Below are positions 22,262 through 33,289 of a DNA stretch of 64,000 bases, piece after piece. The translations under genes were made by a program, and so were the position numbers. How positions within the stretch are numbered: position 1 is the stretch's first letter; the number at the start of each line of letters is the position of its first letter. Source of the DNA: Tanypteryx hageni (taxonomy: Eukaryota > Arthropoda > Insecta > Odonata > Petaluridae); the NCBI GenBank assembly GCA_028673005.1, contig CM054116.1, positions 18,981,840-19,045,839 on the forward strand, read 5' to 3'. The notes beneath the pieces are model-generated. The model had not been told where the DNA came from, ran no database searches, and worked only from the letters and a program-made list of their open reading frames with translations.

Positions 22262-22920
22262 CCATATTCATTGCCCGACTATAAAAAACGAAAATCTTGA
22301 AATAGTGCAACAATGCGGCCTCTAAAAATTCGCTATTGTTTCAAAAAAAATTCAAGGTTTATGTATTTTTGCATTTGGTACGGAGCTGAAATTTTGTTAA
22401 TAAGTAGAATTCGTAAAAAAACGAAATAGGAATCATACAAATTTTCATATGTTATTTGTTTGGCAGTTAAAAATTCTTAAAGTTTAAATAAATAGATACC
22501 TGTTTAGACATTGCGGGATGAGCTAGGAAGCTGAAATTTTCAAGTTATGTACAGAGTAGTGCATTTGCACAAATAAATTTTGAATCTCTCCATAAACATA
22601 TTGCGGCGTCCGTTAAAAATGTTCAAAATTTAAACAATTGGAAAAATATTATTTCACTTCTAGAGGTACTACAACTTTAAAATTTGGCAGAAATGTGTAG
22701 CATTTGTACCCCATAATGGAGAAAGTATAAAATTCTTAAAATTGCAAAGTTTTGGGATTGTTTTAATATGTTATTTTTACATAAAGAAGAAACGAAAATC
22801 GCTCCGGAGGTGAAATATTTAGAATTAAAACAATTTGTGTAATGATGAAATATGCAAAATGAATGTTTTTTTATGTTGAGATGATATGCTTCCAGAATGA
22901 AAGCACCAACTACTATAGTA
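22262..22920 (+). repeat. Diverged copy of the ~780 bp hairpin/CTAG unit
   Basis: Matches unit interiors at 4012-6639 in order: GAAAATCTTGAAATAGTGCAACAATGCGGCC-like block, the GTAGAATTCGTAAAAAAACG block, CATTGCGGGATGAGCTAGG, and the hairpin region near 22888-22906. The terminus has drifted from CTAG to CTATAG. More diverged than the tandem copies, so older. Confidence 0.8.
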
Positions 22921-22924
22921 TGTA

Positions 22925-23310
22925 TACATGGCGTGGTGGTGGCAGCTAAAAATATAAGATATCTCTTAAACAATGCATTTTATGGAAAAATATCTAAGAC
23001 AAAGGTTGTAGAAAATTAAATTTCCTACGACTTTTATACCGATACATTTTTAAATTTATCAAATTTTAAAGCAAATATTTGAAAATAACGGATGTGACAA
23101 GAGTAAACACCCGCTTCCGGTAGACCGATTTTTACCAAAAACTAATCAAATATTTTTACCTTTATGAAAATGATAAATATAAAATTTTGCGTTGATCTGT
23201 TAAATAATTTTTGAGTTAGAGCGCCCACAATAATCTATCCCATACAGACAGACTGACAGACAGACACACAGACATCATCGCGAAACTAGTCGGAACGTGT
23301 TCAGGGAACC
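22925..23310 (-). repeat. Dispersed repeat with GACAGACAGA tract
   Basis: Read on the minus strand, the part near 22930-23050 matches 43590-43690 and 43780-43905 (TAGGAAATTTAATTTTCTAC and TTTTTAGCTGCCACCACCAC). The other end (23245-23275) is a GACA/GACAGACACACAGAC tract similar to those at 3630 and 30345. No coding capacity; class unknown. Confidence 0.55.
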
Positions 23311-23339
23311 TTAAAACATGCATGCATTTCCGTTTTTTC

Positions 23340-23930
23340 TTTCGAGCCGCGGACCGTCCCCGACGGCCCGGGATTTTTTTCGGGCCTCCCAGATTTTTTT
23401 CCGGGATTCTAGGAATTTTTTTCCCGGGCGACGCACTCCGCGCTCTCCCCCGGGCTTGCTCTCTCGCCCCGCTCCCCGGAATTCGTATTTTTTCCAGGGA
23501 TCCTCCGTTTTTTCCACCGTTCCAGGCATTTTTTATTCGTGACTGCGGACCTTCGCCGACGACCCCGTATTTTTTCCGGGCCTCGTGGAGACATTTCCGG
23601 GGTTCCTCGATGTTTTTTTCCGAAGCGGCGCGCTCCCTTCCCGAACTTTTCGCCGGGTCCAGGCATTTTTTCCTGGCGACTCGGGACCTTCACCGACGAC
23701 CGGGAATTTTGTTCGGTCCTCTCTCGGAGAAATTCTCGGGTCGCGGAATTTTTTTATCCGTGGCGACGCTCACGCCAGGTTTTCTCTCGATCCCGACGCT
23801 CCCCGGGACGCGATATTTTTTCCGACGTCCTCGATTTTTTCCCGATCCCTCATTGCGTTCGTTTCTTCCTGGGCTCCTCGGCATTCCCCCCGGAATATCC
23901 TTCGTCTTCATTTTTTCCCGGCGAGCCGCT
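23340..23930. repeat. GC-rich tandem repeat with T-tracts
   Basis: Three diverged repeats start at about 23349, 23546 and 23686 with CGGACC(G/T)TCnCCGACG followed by a run of 5-8 T and CGGGCCTC-like sequence. Throughout, CCGGG-type GC blocks alternate with T6-T8 runs every 20-50 bp. Long open frames on both strands arise from the GC bias and share no family motif, so I do not call them genes. Confidence 0.6.
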
Positions 23931-24104
23931 GGGTTTCGTTTCGACGTCGTCTTCGTCCTCTCGTTCTATCTTTCGGCGGGAGACGAGAGAGTTAAAAGCA
24001 TTCTCTGTATGCGCGCGAGATTTCCGAGTCGCGCGCAGGAATTCTCGGAAATTTTCTCGATCGCCGTTCGCCTGCGGAATTTCGAACCGATGATGGACAT
24101 GGTT

Positions 24105-24420
24105 CGCCGTAGGACCCCCCCCCCCCATCCACCAAAAAACCACGCCGAAAAATTTTTTTTCGACGAAATTCCCCCTCGGAGCCGCCTCTTCGGACGCCCA
24201 GACGCCCCCTCGAACGGACCAGCCCCACCGAATCAAGCCCCCGCCCACCCAAATCGCCCCGCGAGTTTTCGGAGGCCCGAAAAGACCCGAAATCGGCCCC
24301 CGACACCCATCCCGCCCCCCCCCCCCCCACTTCGACGGCCCGCTCCTTGCCCCGCCGAATGAGCCCCTCCCCGCCCCCGTAGGTCCCACCCTCCCCCCGC
24401 ACGGACCCCGACAAGTCGGC
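24105..24420. repeat. GC-rich dispersed repeat, copy 1
   Basis: Homologous to 32815-33115 in the same orientation: GAAAAATTTTTTTTCG, then GGACGCCCAGnG, then GAGTTTTCnGAGGCCC and GAAATCGGnCCCCGAC in the same order. Contains C-runs of up to 12-16. Possible coding traces on the minus strand (KKIFR conserved in both copies) are too weak to call. Confidence 0.7.
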
Positions 24421-24648
24421 GCCCGACCGTCTATACTGCACCTCCGGTGGGCACTTTCTCTCTCTCCTTCCTCCTCCACTCCGCCGGTTTCCCGCGATTT
24501 CCGACCAACCACGCCGCCTTCCTCCACCGCCGCAAGGTGACCGCGGGCCCCCTCCCCCGCCGCGCCCTCACCATTCGCTCGATGCCTCCGTTCGCCGGGG
24601 GGCTCCCGCGCGGCGCCCGTCGCCGTCCTCCCCCGCCTCCCCTAGCCC
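24421..24648. other. GC-rich, CpG-dense tail
   Basis: Very GC-rich, with abundant CpG and Pro/Arg-rich frames in all readings; continuous with the preceding repeat, and unlike its AT-rich neighbourhood. No gene identified. Confidence 0.4.
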
Positions 24649-24945
24649 GTAATGAGTGATAGAAACTGTACAAACGACAGTATTTACGCGAAATTCCAAG
24701 AAATGCGAACGGCAAGTAAAATTCTACGATGTAAATTAGAATCTACATTATTTTCCCCAGAGAACAGTACAAATCTCGCTCCGTTGTTACAATTCTAAGA
24801 TATTTTAATGTGCGAGAGAAAATTACCCAGCACGATGGATTTCAGAATTCCCATGTAAATCAAACGGGAAGGAGATTTCCTGGAATCGAACACGGGACTT
24901 TCAAAGTTCGCTACAAAAACTGTTGGTTAAAAAGTTATAAGGGGG
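24649..24945 (-). mobile_element. tRNA-derived SINE family 2, copy 1
   Basis: Homologous to 39428-39715 (same orientation) and to 33290-33490 (opposite). On the minus strand the B-box-like GTGTTCGATTCC lies near 24880-24895, followed by a body with CCCATGTAAATC complement and TTACAATTCTAAGATATTTT complement. The A-box region has decayed in this copy. Confidence 0.65.
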
Positions 24946-25766
24946 ACATGCGAAACACATTTATAAAACAAGTAATATTTCGTAAATCATAACGGCACGC
25001 ATTTAATACAACATCGCGCGTTTAAATAGGACCATTATAGAGTACTCAGCTAAGTAGCTAAGAAGTTCTGGGCTAGGCGTCCAGTCCGATTCCCAAGGCA
25101 ACGAAGAAGTTTTTCATATTCGCGACGTCTTCCTTACGGTAACCATGCACCGCATCAACCTGTCCCTTCTCTAAACCATACCAACAGATGCGGAAATAGA
25201 ACAGCCAATCAGGACATCGAAACTCTCCCTCTCCCCCCTCGCAACCCGTTTCCATGGCAACCGTGTACTCGCGACCAGAGCGAGATGCAACGAGATAGTG
25301 TAAAAAACCCCATGCCCGTTCCAATGTTTAAGACCAAGGATTATACACTTTTTGCTGCTACAGAGTACGACACCTGGGCATAACTACTCATGAAATTGCT
25401 CGTTCTCATTCGCCAACAGACGAAGCAAAATTCGGTTCTTCTGAAATAAATAAAGAAAATATAACAAGCGAATTTTTAAAACTCTTTTTATCTCGGCGAA
25501 ATGGATGTTGACGCGAAGTCCACGTGAGGCGGCGTTGCCAGATTTCCCGACACGTTAAAAATATATTGTGCGAGTAAGTAAGGGGGGGGGGGGGGCAACG
25601 TATTAAGACTCTTAAGATGTTGTGGATTCTTAGGGGGAGCCGCATTTAAAAGACGCAAACGCTTCGGCGGGCCGCATTAGGTTTCAAAAACTGAAGTGAT
25701 TCGGGAGAATGCAAAAGATCCTATTAGTGTGAAATAAACAATTAATAATATATTTCAGACTTGTGA
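24946..25766. other. No gene recognised; X-box-like site and poly-G
   Basis: Contains a GTTTCCATGGCAAC palindrome (listed separately), nearby GCCAATC (25204) and a run of 16 G at about 25578-25593. Short frames (e.g. MPVPMFKTKDYTLFAATEYD at about 25312, plus strand) could be a first exon downstream of the X-box, but no second exon was found. Confidence 0.35.
25248..25261. promoter_or_regulatory. X-box-like motif (RFX consensus)
   Basis: GTTTCCATGGCAAC fits the RFX X-box consensus GTnnCC-N2-RGYAAC. A CCAAT-type box GCCAATC lies 40 bp to the left. Orientation is ambiguous because the motif is near-palindromic. A 14-mer of this specificity may occur by chance in a large genome and no gene is established beside it. 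Confidence 0.35.
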
Positions 25767-26231
25767 ATTCACCATTGTGGCTACCTTTGCACAAAATTCA
25801 ATAAAATCCACATCTGTGATAAGTGCAAGGGGTTTCTTCTCAGTGCCGAGAATTTCTTTGCTGAAGATTACCAGATACTTAGTTACTTAAAAAGTTATGG
25901 TGAGCCGGGGAAGGAATGCGATAAAATTTTTCTTCTATGCAGGGAAATTTTTTCAATTTTAGAGGACTGGGAGGAAGTTTTCCTTCAAGTTTTTGGTAGG
26001 GTGATGGCAGAACAAAACCTTGCCAAGAAAATAGGGCTTTTACTTAGTGAGGAAGAAAATTTCAAAAATCTGACTCTCCCTTGTGCTAAAAGTAAGGACA
26101 TTTTTCTCTCCTTGTATGTAAAAACAAGAATTTTTTGGGCTGTTAACTTCCTCAATAGGCAAAGGGCAGATGAGGGTTATCTAAAATTAAACAATCCTTC
26201 CCATAAACTTAAAAAGGTTTGTCATTTATGA
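25767..26231 (+). pseudogene. P-element/THAP9-like transposase C-terminal fragment (tentative)
   Basis: A 154-codon open frame without a start codon begins IHHCGYLCTKFNKIHICDKC, continues FLLSAENFFAEDYQIL and ends VKTRIFWAVNFLNRQRADEG and LKKVCHL. A Gly-Tyr followed by two Cys-x2-Cys-like cysteines and a terminal K-x-R-I-x(4)-FLNRQ helix resembles the C-terminus of P-type (THAP9-like) transposases. There is no catalytic domain nearby. The family assignment is tentative, but the composition is protein-like and unlike the non-coding surroundings. Confidence 0.4.
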
Positions 26232-26689
26232 ATTTCAGATAATTATTGAGAAAGACAATTGAAGGCATGAAAATACAACTAGACCAAGAAAATTGAAATT
26301 TGTTAGGAATGCTTGATTCTTACAGTAGAAGCCGTTTATGAAAAAAAATCCTCAAAAAAGACCCATCTTCAACTCCAGCAGATAATTTCTATTTCTCATA
26401 GGGTAACACGTAAAAATCAATCTTTCGACTTGAAGGCTTTTACTCTTTTGCAAGTCAAAATTAGGAATAATTGGCCTACAATTTTCAGACCTGGACCATT
26501 TTGAAGAAAAATAACGTTTCTTATTCTTATTGTCATATTTTGCCTATGATTGTAAGTCGCTCAAGTTCTGCTTTTAAATCATATTCATTGGAAAGATTTA
26601 AGCCTGTTAACGATGTTGCCTTGCTGACCATTTCATTGTTAAACCTCGAGATTGTATTGCCATCTCAAGAGAAGGAGAGAGATGTTGGA
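26232..26689. other. No feature recognised
   Basis: AT-rich; possibly the remainder of the element to the left. No terminal repeats found. Confidence 0.4.
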
Positions 26690-27075
26690 GAGGATAGATA
26701 GATGTCTTTATTCAGGCAAAATGTGGAACATAAGGTCCACTCTTATATTTAACCTTTACAGGGAGAAGGAACGAGAGGAGGATGACAAAGAAAAAGGGAG
26801 AGATAGATAGATAATGTTCTTTATTAGGGCGAGAATAAGACTAGGAAGTTTGTTTTTCCAGAGGAGGGAGACAAAGAAAAGGGGAGAGATAGATAGATAA
26901 TGTTCTTTATTAGGGCAAGAATAAGACTAGGAAGTTTATTTTTTCAGAGGAGGAGAGGGAGGGAGTGAGAGATAAAGGGAGAGAGGGAGGGAGACAGAAG
27001 GAGAGAGAGTGGAAGAGATAGATGCTGTTCTTTATTTTGGCGAGATTGAGAAGAGAATGGGAAGGAGGATGATGA
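26690..27075 (-). repeat. Serial non-LTR retroelement 3' tails with (ATCT)n
   Basis: On the minus strand, short pieces ending GCCTGAATAAAGACATCTAT or CCCTAATAAAGAACATTATC and then CTATCTATC repeats occur at about 26695-26725, 26805-26850, 26890-26935 and 27015-27045, separated by GA-rich purine tracts. A 3' end with AATAAAGA followed by an ATCT microsatellite is typical of some arthropod LINEs; repeated short copies suggest insertions into earlier tails. Confidence 0.6.
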
Positions 27076-27745
27076 GAGAGAGATAAGGGAGAAGAATGGG
27101 AAGTGCCTTAAATTTAATACTTAATCCACACATACAGTCATATTAGGCTGGCAATCACACTAGTTTACATTTTAAACAATAGATTTAACATCTCAAGCAT
27201 GGTCGCACACATACTAGAAACCAGTCATCCCATCGCTATCAAATGCTTAACCCTGTTAACATAATGTATACAAATTAGACATGAAAAATTATACATATGC
27301 AAACACCAACAGACTGTCTCTACCATTCCTCTCTCTACAGTCTACCCATTGACCTCCCATTCCCCCCTTCACATTCATGCCGTTAAATACCTCACATGAG
27401 ATTCTTCCCCCTTCATTCACTATCATCTGCTGATGATGATGAGAGCTTCCTTTCCTCACTTAAATTTTTTTAGATCTGTGTGATTGAGTTTGTGTGTGTG
27501 TTTGAATTTAGTCTGTTTGGTTCCTGTCGTTGTCGAGAGATGCACAAACTATCAGACATTTGTTTGAGATATCAAGTCCCTTTTGCGAAACAAATTTATT
27601 CTGTAAACTTGGTATATTTTAACTGATTATCTCTATAAAAGTCTTTTGAGATCTGTACAGTGTAGGAGTTTGTTTTAAAAATTGCTTTCATTGTGAAGTT
27701 TCAATTTTTCACTGTAGTCTTCTTTCTCTCATATACACTTATGAG
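27076..27745. other. No gene recognised
   Basis: Purine-rich to about 27110, then ordinary AT-rich sequence without motifs. Confidence 0.4.
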
Positions 27746-28585
27746 CAGGGCCGGCTCAAGGTACAATCGATTGGAGCACGTGCTCAGGGCGCCGATATTT
27801 AAGGGGTGCCAAAGGGTGCTGGTGCATTTTGTTTTGTTATTATTATTGTAGTAAGACAATTATTTTTTGCACATAATTTAAACGGTGAGCGGACTGGGCA
27901 GCCGCCCGGCGCCCCCTGCCGGAGGGAAAGGTTTCATGCAACAATGTAATAAACGGTAACAAGGAAAGTGCAACTCTAACTGCAGGATCAAAAGCTGATA
28001 TAGACAGCATTGTTTTGTGTGATGAGCTTGTTAGTATTAAAAGTTTTTTAAAAGATACTGATAAAATAACGCCGCTACAAGTTCTAAATTTTATTAAACA
28101 GAACGAAATGCAAGATCTTTATTCTAATATTTGGATTGCATTAAGGATTTTATTAACAACACCTGTTTCTGTCGCTAGTGCCAAAAGAAGTTTCTCAAAA
28201 TTAATTAAAACTTATCTTTGATCATCGATTTCCCAGGAAAAATTGACACAATTAGCAACCCTTTCCATCGAAAATGACATCGCATAAAATATAGATTATT
28301 CAGATTTAATGAAAATATTCTCCAATAAAAAAGCCTGTATAATCAATTTTTAATTAAAATGTAAATTCACTTAGCTATTTTTCCATGAGTAATTTATGTT
28401 ATACAAAAATTTCACAATTGATATTATAACAATTTGTTAATTACCTTAATTTGGTATTTATATAGAATGGAATGTTATAAAAAACACCGACGTGATTTAA
28501 ACTAAATTTCTTATGGTTTTCCATTACATAAGCTATATCGGTCGTGGAAGGTTATCTGGTGCAAAATAACTATAGGCAGGCCCTA
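27746..28585 (+). mobile_element. hAT element, internally deleted (ZMYM-like)
   Basis: The left end CAGGGCCGGCTCAAGG at 27746 and right end GGCAGGCCCTA at 28585 are imperfect inverted repeats. Between them is GCACGTGCTCAGGGCGCCGATATTTAAGG-type leader sequence, common at the 5' ends of ZMYM-like hATs, and only the end of the transposase. No matching 8-bp duplication is visible, so one end may have been rearranged; the last 220 bp recur at 48709-48932. Confidence 0.6.
28015..28352 (+). pseudogene. hAT dimerisation domain remnant
   Basis: Reads MQDLYSNIWIALRILLTTPV then SVASAKRSFSKLIKTYL, the hAT C-terminal dimerisation motif. The conserved Glu of S-x-E-R-S-F-S is Lys. A stop follows, and the frame continues SSISQEKLTQLATLSIEND to 28352. 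All upstream domains are deleted. Confidence 0.8.
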
Positions 28586-31223
28586 TGAAAATGTGGGGGG
28601 GGGGCATTTGTCCTCAAGCTTAAGGGGCCCTCAAATTTTGGCAGTTTTTCAGAGATGGAATTATGCACAGGCACTATCTGGGGGGCTTGTCGAAAAGAGG
28701 GCCCTTGTTCATCTTCCATTCAGAAAAGATGAAGTGACATCGAACGTAACTTACAATTTGATTTTTAATCGATCCTCTGTAACCTTTCAGCGAACCCCGA
28801 CCACCAAAGTGGGCTACATAATGCCTAATATTTTTATATTTATTACGGCGAGGGGCCTCAAAATCTGGATGTGGCTCGGACCTTATAGGTAAATGTATTT
28901 ATTCATCTTTTTATACATCGAAATATCAATAATGAATGTAGAAAAGGACACGCCAAAAACAAATGTACAATGCGATTATACCATTTGCAGGACATCCAAG
29001 AATTATGTGTCACAACTTCCCCAGTTTTGGCTAAACGGTATAAACCCTCAATCAGATCCTCCTCACTCCTCTTACTTAACGCAGAGAATTTTTCAATTTG
29101 CACTTACTTTTTAAAAGAATTTCTCTAGGGAGCGATTTCAATGTGCTCTGCATTCTTGTCTGGGTGGAAAGCACTGTCACCAATATATTTTTTCGGATCA
29201 TATCTTTTCTTTAGGAGGTCAGAAGATTTTACGAACGAGTGCTACATAGTGCAAGCTTGACGCTCCTACCCCCAGTGTAATCCGCTGTAACCTTTCAGCG
29301 AACCCTGACCACCAAAGTGGGTTACATAATGCCTAACATTTTTATATTTATTACGGCGAGGGGCCTCAAAATCTGGATGTGGCTCGCACCTCTCTGAGTC
29401 TCACTGGTGGCCTGACTACAGGTTATTTGATATTAAAGTTGTATTGCTTAAAAATATACGAAAATCTGTGTATAATTTTTTATGGTGCGTAGAAAAAGGG
29501 CAACTTTTAAAAACTTCTAGAAAATCTATCAAATTTTTATTGATATCGCCAGAAATTCTAATATACCATTAGATAGAATATTCGCTTACCAGATGGTAGG
29601 CTCATTCTACCAGATCTACCAGATCAAGTAGATATTCCAATAAGTCCGCAACGCTGGACGCCGATGCGGGAGGCTGTGAAACCTCCACGCCCTCCCCTTC
29701 CCCCGCGTCGCCCTTCGCCGCGGCGCTCGAGTTGGCGGCGTTTATGGCTTATTTGTTGCGCAATATAGTTCATCTCTTCAGAATGTCTTTTATGAACGAC
29801 ATTATCCACTAATATGAGATACAATTCGATTTAATTTAACCGTAAGGCTATAGTAAGATTTTGTTTTAAAATATCGAAAATAAAGTACCCTTAATTGTTG
29901 CGAAATATCGTTCATGTCTTCAGAATGTCTTTTATGAATGATATCATCAACTAATGTCAGATATCATTCGATTTAGTTTAACCGTAATGCTGTAGTAAGA
30001 TTTACAGTGGTTCTCGGCGAAGGCGTGGCGTCATACGGCTTAGGTAAGGTCGCTTAGCGTAGATTGTAATGTCACTGGAAGGCATATAGTGACTGTAAGA
30101 GTCATATGGATTAAGCAGTATTAATTGTGACATCAGGATCTACAATTGGATATATTTTAATAAAATTCCCTTCAGCCATTTCTGAGTAAATAAAATGTTT
30201 CTAAAAATCGTGGTGAATAAACTACCCTTTATTTTTGTGCAATGTCACTTTTCTGAAAATGGGGTCTGCAAAAGATTATATATTGCCCAAATACGAGATA
30301 TGATACGATTTTATGTACGCGTTTGGGCTCTAGAACAGCGAACAGACCGACCGACAGACAGACAGAGGGGCAGACGGCATGGCGAAACCACGGCAGTATA
30401 TTATAGATAATGGTTGAATGACATAGTAGATACAAAAAACCGTATTAGAAGTGCTTTAATCGGATATAATAATGCTGACGGGCAGGGGCGAATATAGGGC
30501 CAGGCGATCTAGGCGGCCGCCTAGGACAGACGTCGGCACCCTTTCTCACGAGAAGAGACACTTTTTCAAGTAATGAATAACGCGTAACATAAGAAGAGCA
30601 GCGTTTATTGGCGGATCCACGGGGGATGACGGGGGCGATCATCCACCCCATCCCCCATTAGTCTTGCCGTCGTTTCACGTTTTGCGACTATAACTGTTAA
30701 GAAAACGGTTCTTCTAATAATAGGCCCATCTTTTTATTTTTCCGCAATTTTTATTAAGATTATTAACGAAGCCAATTTAGTTTTAGTTTTAACCCATATC
30801 TGTCCAGAGGCAACATTTGTTACCAAGCAATTTAGAATTATTCTTCTTTTCATTAGAGCGACCTGAAAATGTAGTTATATTTTTTATAATCTCAATTTAT
30901 TCTATAATAAATATTCAATGCCCGCGTTATTTTTGTTTCCATACCGTTTAAACAAAAATTTCAAATGTTTCTTTATGTTCGTCCATTTCTATTGGCCTCT
31001 TGTCATCTTTCTACCCTAAGTAGAATATAATTTCCGTAAATGTTTTATTATAATCTCTCTCTCTCTCCTTCTATTTGTAAATTCTACATTGTGTAAGAGT
31101 TAACATGAAAAAATAACGATCTAGAAATATTTTTTTTCACCACCGTAGTTGGACAGCAAACTATGGTGGCAACAAATGTTGCCACTGGGCAGATAAGATT
31201 TCCCTTTTAGGTATACTAATCAC
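28366..31223. repeat. Segmental duplication, copy 1
   Basis: Nearly identical to 48709-51741 in the same orientation, starting at TTCACTTAGCTATTTTTCC. Differences: copy 1 has about 400 bp (28771-29170) where copy 2 has about 60 bp; copy 1 lacks about 510 bp present in copy 2 (49760-50268). It contains two local copies of a ~110 bp block (28777-28888 and 29284-29392), a (GACA)n tract at 30345 and a truncated GC-rich exon-like block (29620-29745). The sequence past 31223 is unoccupied here, while copy 2 has a hAT inserted at that point. Confidence 0.92.
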
Positions 31224-31364
31224 ATATTTTGCCAATTTTTCTTATTTACAAAACTTTGTTTTCTTTCTTAAAAAATGTTAGGCGCTATTCAGTAGCCAAG
31301 AAATTGAATACAACCGTATCTATACCTTTCACTACTTTAGCAGTATTATTTAAATAAGTGTGGG
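31224..31364. other. Unassigned spacer
   Basis: AT-rich; may belong to the piggyBac remnant that follows or to the continuation of the duplication. Confidence 0.3.
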
Positions 31365-31739
31365 GTTGATGTGAATGATCAATATGTTGCGCAGTACAGA
31401 TCAACTAATTGAACGAAAAAGTGGTGGTGTTCTTTTATTGGGTGGGCAGTCTATGTTTCCTGCGAAGAAGGGTGGTATGTTTATAGAAGTTAATTGAATA
31501 ACAATATTCCATTTTAGATTTTCGTAGGGAATGTGTTTAGTTCCTTTTGCGACGTTATGGCTCAGAGACCGCTGGGAGAGATCCACGCGCATCTATTTCG
31601 CTCGGACTGGATTCAATCAAACGCGATGTCAGAGACCAAGTAATTACCAAGGGATCAACACGCTTTCGCCATTGTAAACATTGTTCCAAGAGGACAATAT
31701 TTATTTGTAAAGAGTGCTATGTTCCTCGACACCCTAAAT
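31365..31739 (+). pseudogene. piggyBac-like transposase C-terminal remnant
   Basis: Begins VDVNDQYVAQYRSTN, stop, TKKWWCSFIGWAVYVSC, matching the piggyBac GVD-x2-DQ...R-x(4-6)-KWW block near the third catalytic Asp. After a deletion the cysteine-rich C-terminal domain reads FRHCKHCSKRTIFICKEC followed by YVPRHPK (C-x2-C, C-x2-C, H). The final residues continue after the inserted MITE at 32031. Stops and missing sequence make it dead. Confidence 0.7.
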
Positions 31740-32022
31740 CAGTAGTTCCCAAGCGATTTTAAGTTGCGGCATACTTTCTAAGGTAAAGAGGTTTTCGCGT
31801 CTCACCAGCCTTGTAACAAGCTTTTTATATTTTTAGATACGGGTGTTACAATCTTTGGACACATCCATTCATTGTTTCTACCACTTAATCAATGTATTAG
31901 AAAAAATTCAATGCCCAATTACTCACCAACACATGAAAATCCTTGATTCATTTATGTACTAAACAAAGTTTTTTTGCGGCACCCATAAAAATCTACTGCG
32001 GCACACAGTTTGGGAACCACTA
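31740..32022. mobile_element. hAT MITE (283 bp) inside the piggyBac remnant
   Basis: Ends CAGTAGTTCCCAAG and TTTGGGAACCACTA are inverted repeats, with inner copies of TGCGGCATAC / GCGGCACACAG. Target duplication CCCTAAAT (31732-31739) and CCCTAAGT (32023-32030) differ by one base. Non-coding. Confidence 0.8.
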
Positions 32023-32814
32023 CCCTAAGTTTTTTATATGAAATAATTACATGTGCTAGAATTAAAATTGTTTAATTTCCTTTTTTGTAAAATTAAAAGC
32101 TATGTAACAGGCATCATAAAATTAGTTAAACTAAAGTAAAGTGTATGCTAAGTGGTCTATAATATGAACTATTCTGGAATGAAAAATTGTATTTATTGAA
32201 ATTTTGCTATTTGAAATTAATAGATTTTTGACGCAAATTCTTTTTTTCGCAAGTTCGCAGTTTAAAAAAATATACATGTTTGAAGGTGTACAAAACAAGA
32301 ATAGTTGAATTAATTTGTACATTTAGTACTTAAAAGAAAAAGCTACCAAAGAAGGCAATTTCATGTATAGTAATACAAAAATTTCATAAAATACGCAAAA
32401 AAAAACGTTTTGGGGAATAATGGGTTAATTGAGAGATTTAATGTAGGGAGCTGCACGAAAGTCATGAAAGAGAGGCATGTGGCTCAGAAGCCTCAGCTTC
32501 CCGACCCCTGGCCTACATAGCAAATTCAACTATACCTAATCCCTAACCACATTTCTGATTCACTCGTGAAGCTAAACTGGTTAAATTTGAAGTCCCGAAG
32601 ACGGTTCCATTGCTTTCCTTACTATACCAATTACTTACTTATAACAATCCACATTATCTTTCCACGGAATTCAGGAGTTTAGACACTGTACATAACCGTA
32701 ATACCAGAGGGAGGCATAAACTCCTTATTCCTCATCACAAGACAGTAATTTTCAGCGTTCCATCATTATTACCGCTTGCAGACTATGGAACGAATTTCCC
32801 CAAACAATAAAACA
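32023..32814. other. No gene recognised
   Basis: The first 20 bp complete the piggyBac C-terminus; the rest is AT-rich without motifs. A short stretch near 32500 (CTCAGCTTCCCGACCCCTGG) resembles hAT-end sequence but has no partner. Confidence 0.35.
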
Positions 32815-33115
32815 TTTGCAATCAATCAATCTCACACCCACCGCCCGCCCGCCCACCCATCCCCGAAAAATTTTTTTTCGCCAATATCCCACCTCGCAGC
32901 AGCCTCTTTGGACGCCCAGCGACCCTCCCGAACAGATCTGCCCCACGAAATCTATCCCCCAGGAATCGCCTCACGAGTTTTCAGAGGCCCAAGAAGCCCC
33001 GAAATCGGTCCCCGACCTCCATCCCTTCCCTCCCCCTACGACGACAGCCCTACCCGCCCCCGACGGCCCCACTCTCCCCCCCGCCGCGCCCCACAACCCT
33101 GGCGCGTTACAACCT
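32815..33115. repeat. GC-rich dispersed repeat, copy 2
   Basis: Second copy of the 24105-24420 repeat in the same orientation, including CCGAAAAATTTTTTTTCG at about 32863 and GGACGCCCAGCGACC. Shows that the GC-rich island is mobile or duplicated, not a local CpG island. Confidence 0.7.
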
Positions 33116-33289
33116 GTATAACTCAACGCACTTGTCGAATTTTAGCTTTCCTCCGTCCCGTCCGGCTCCAACGAGAGGTCTTCTTCTTCATCCTTGTCTC
33201 TCCTTCCTCGGCCGCCGACGCCGGACCGTCTCTTGAACCCCTATCTATGAACTTTTGCACCAATCGACCGCTTTTCATGACACTTTGTG
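33116..33289. other. GC-richer spacer
   Basis: Continues the GC-rich composition up to the SINE; no gene recognised. Confidence 0.3.

Noticed and set aside
23322..24527. Long overlapping ORFs (346, 225, 184 and 149 codons) on both strands
   Set aside because: They result from high GC and few stop codons. They have Arg/Pro/Gly-rich composition, no motif and overlap one another on both strands.
30195..30651. 68-71 codon frames repeated at 50714-51170
   Set aside because: Conserved only because the segments are recent duplicates; they contain a GACAGACAGA tract and no protein motif.
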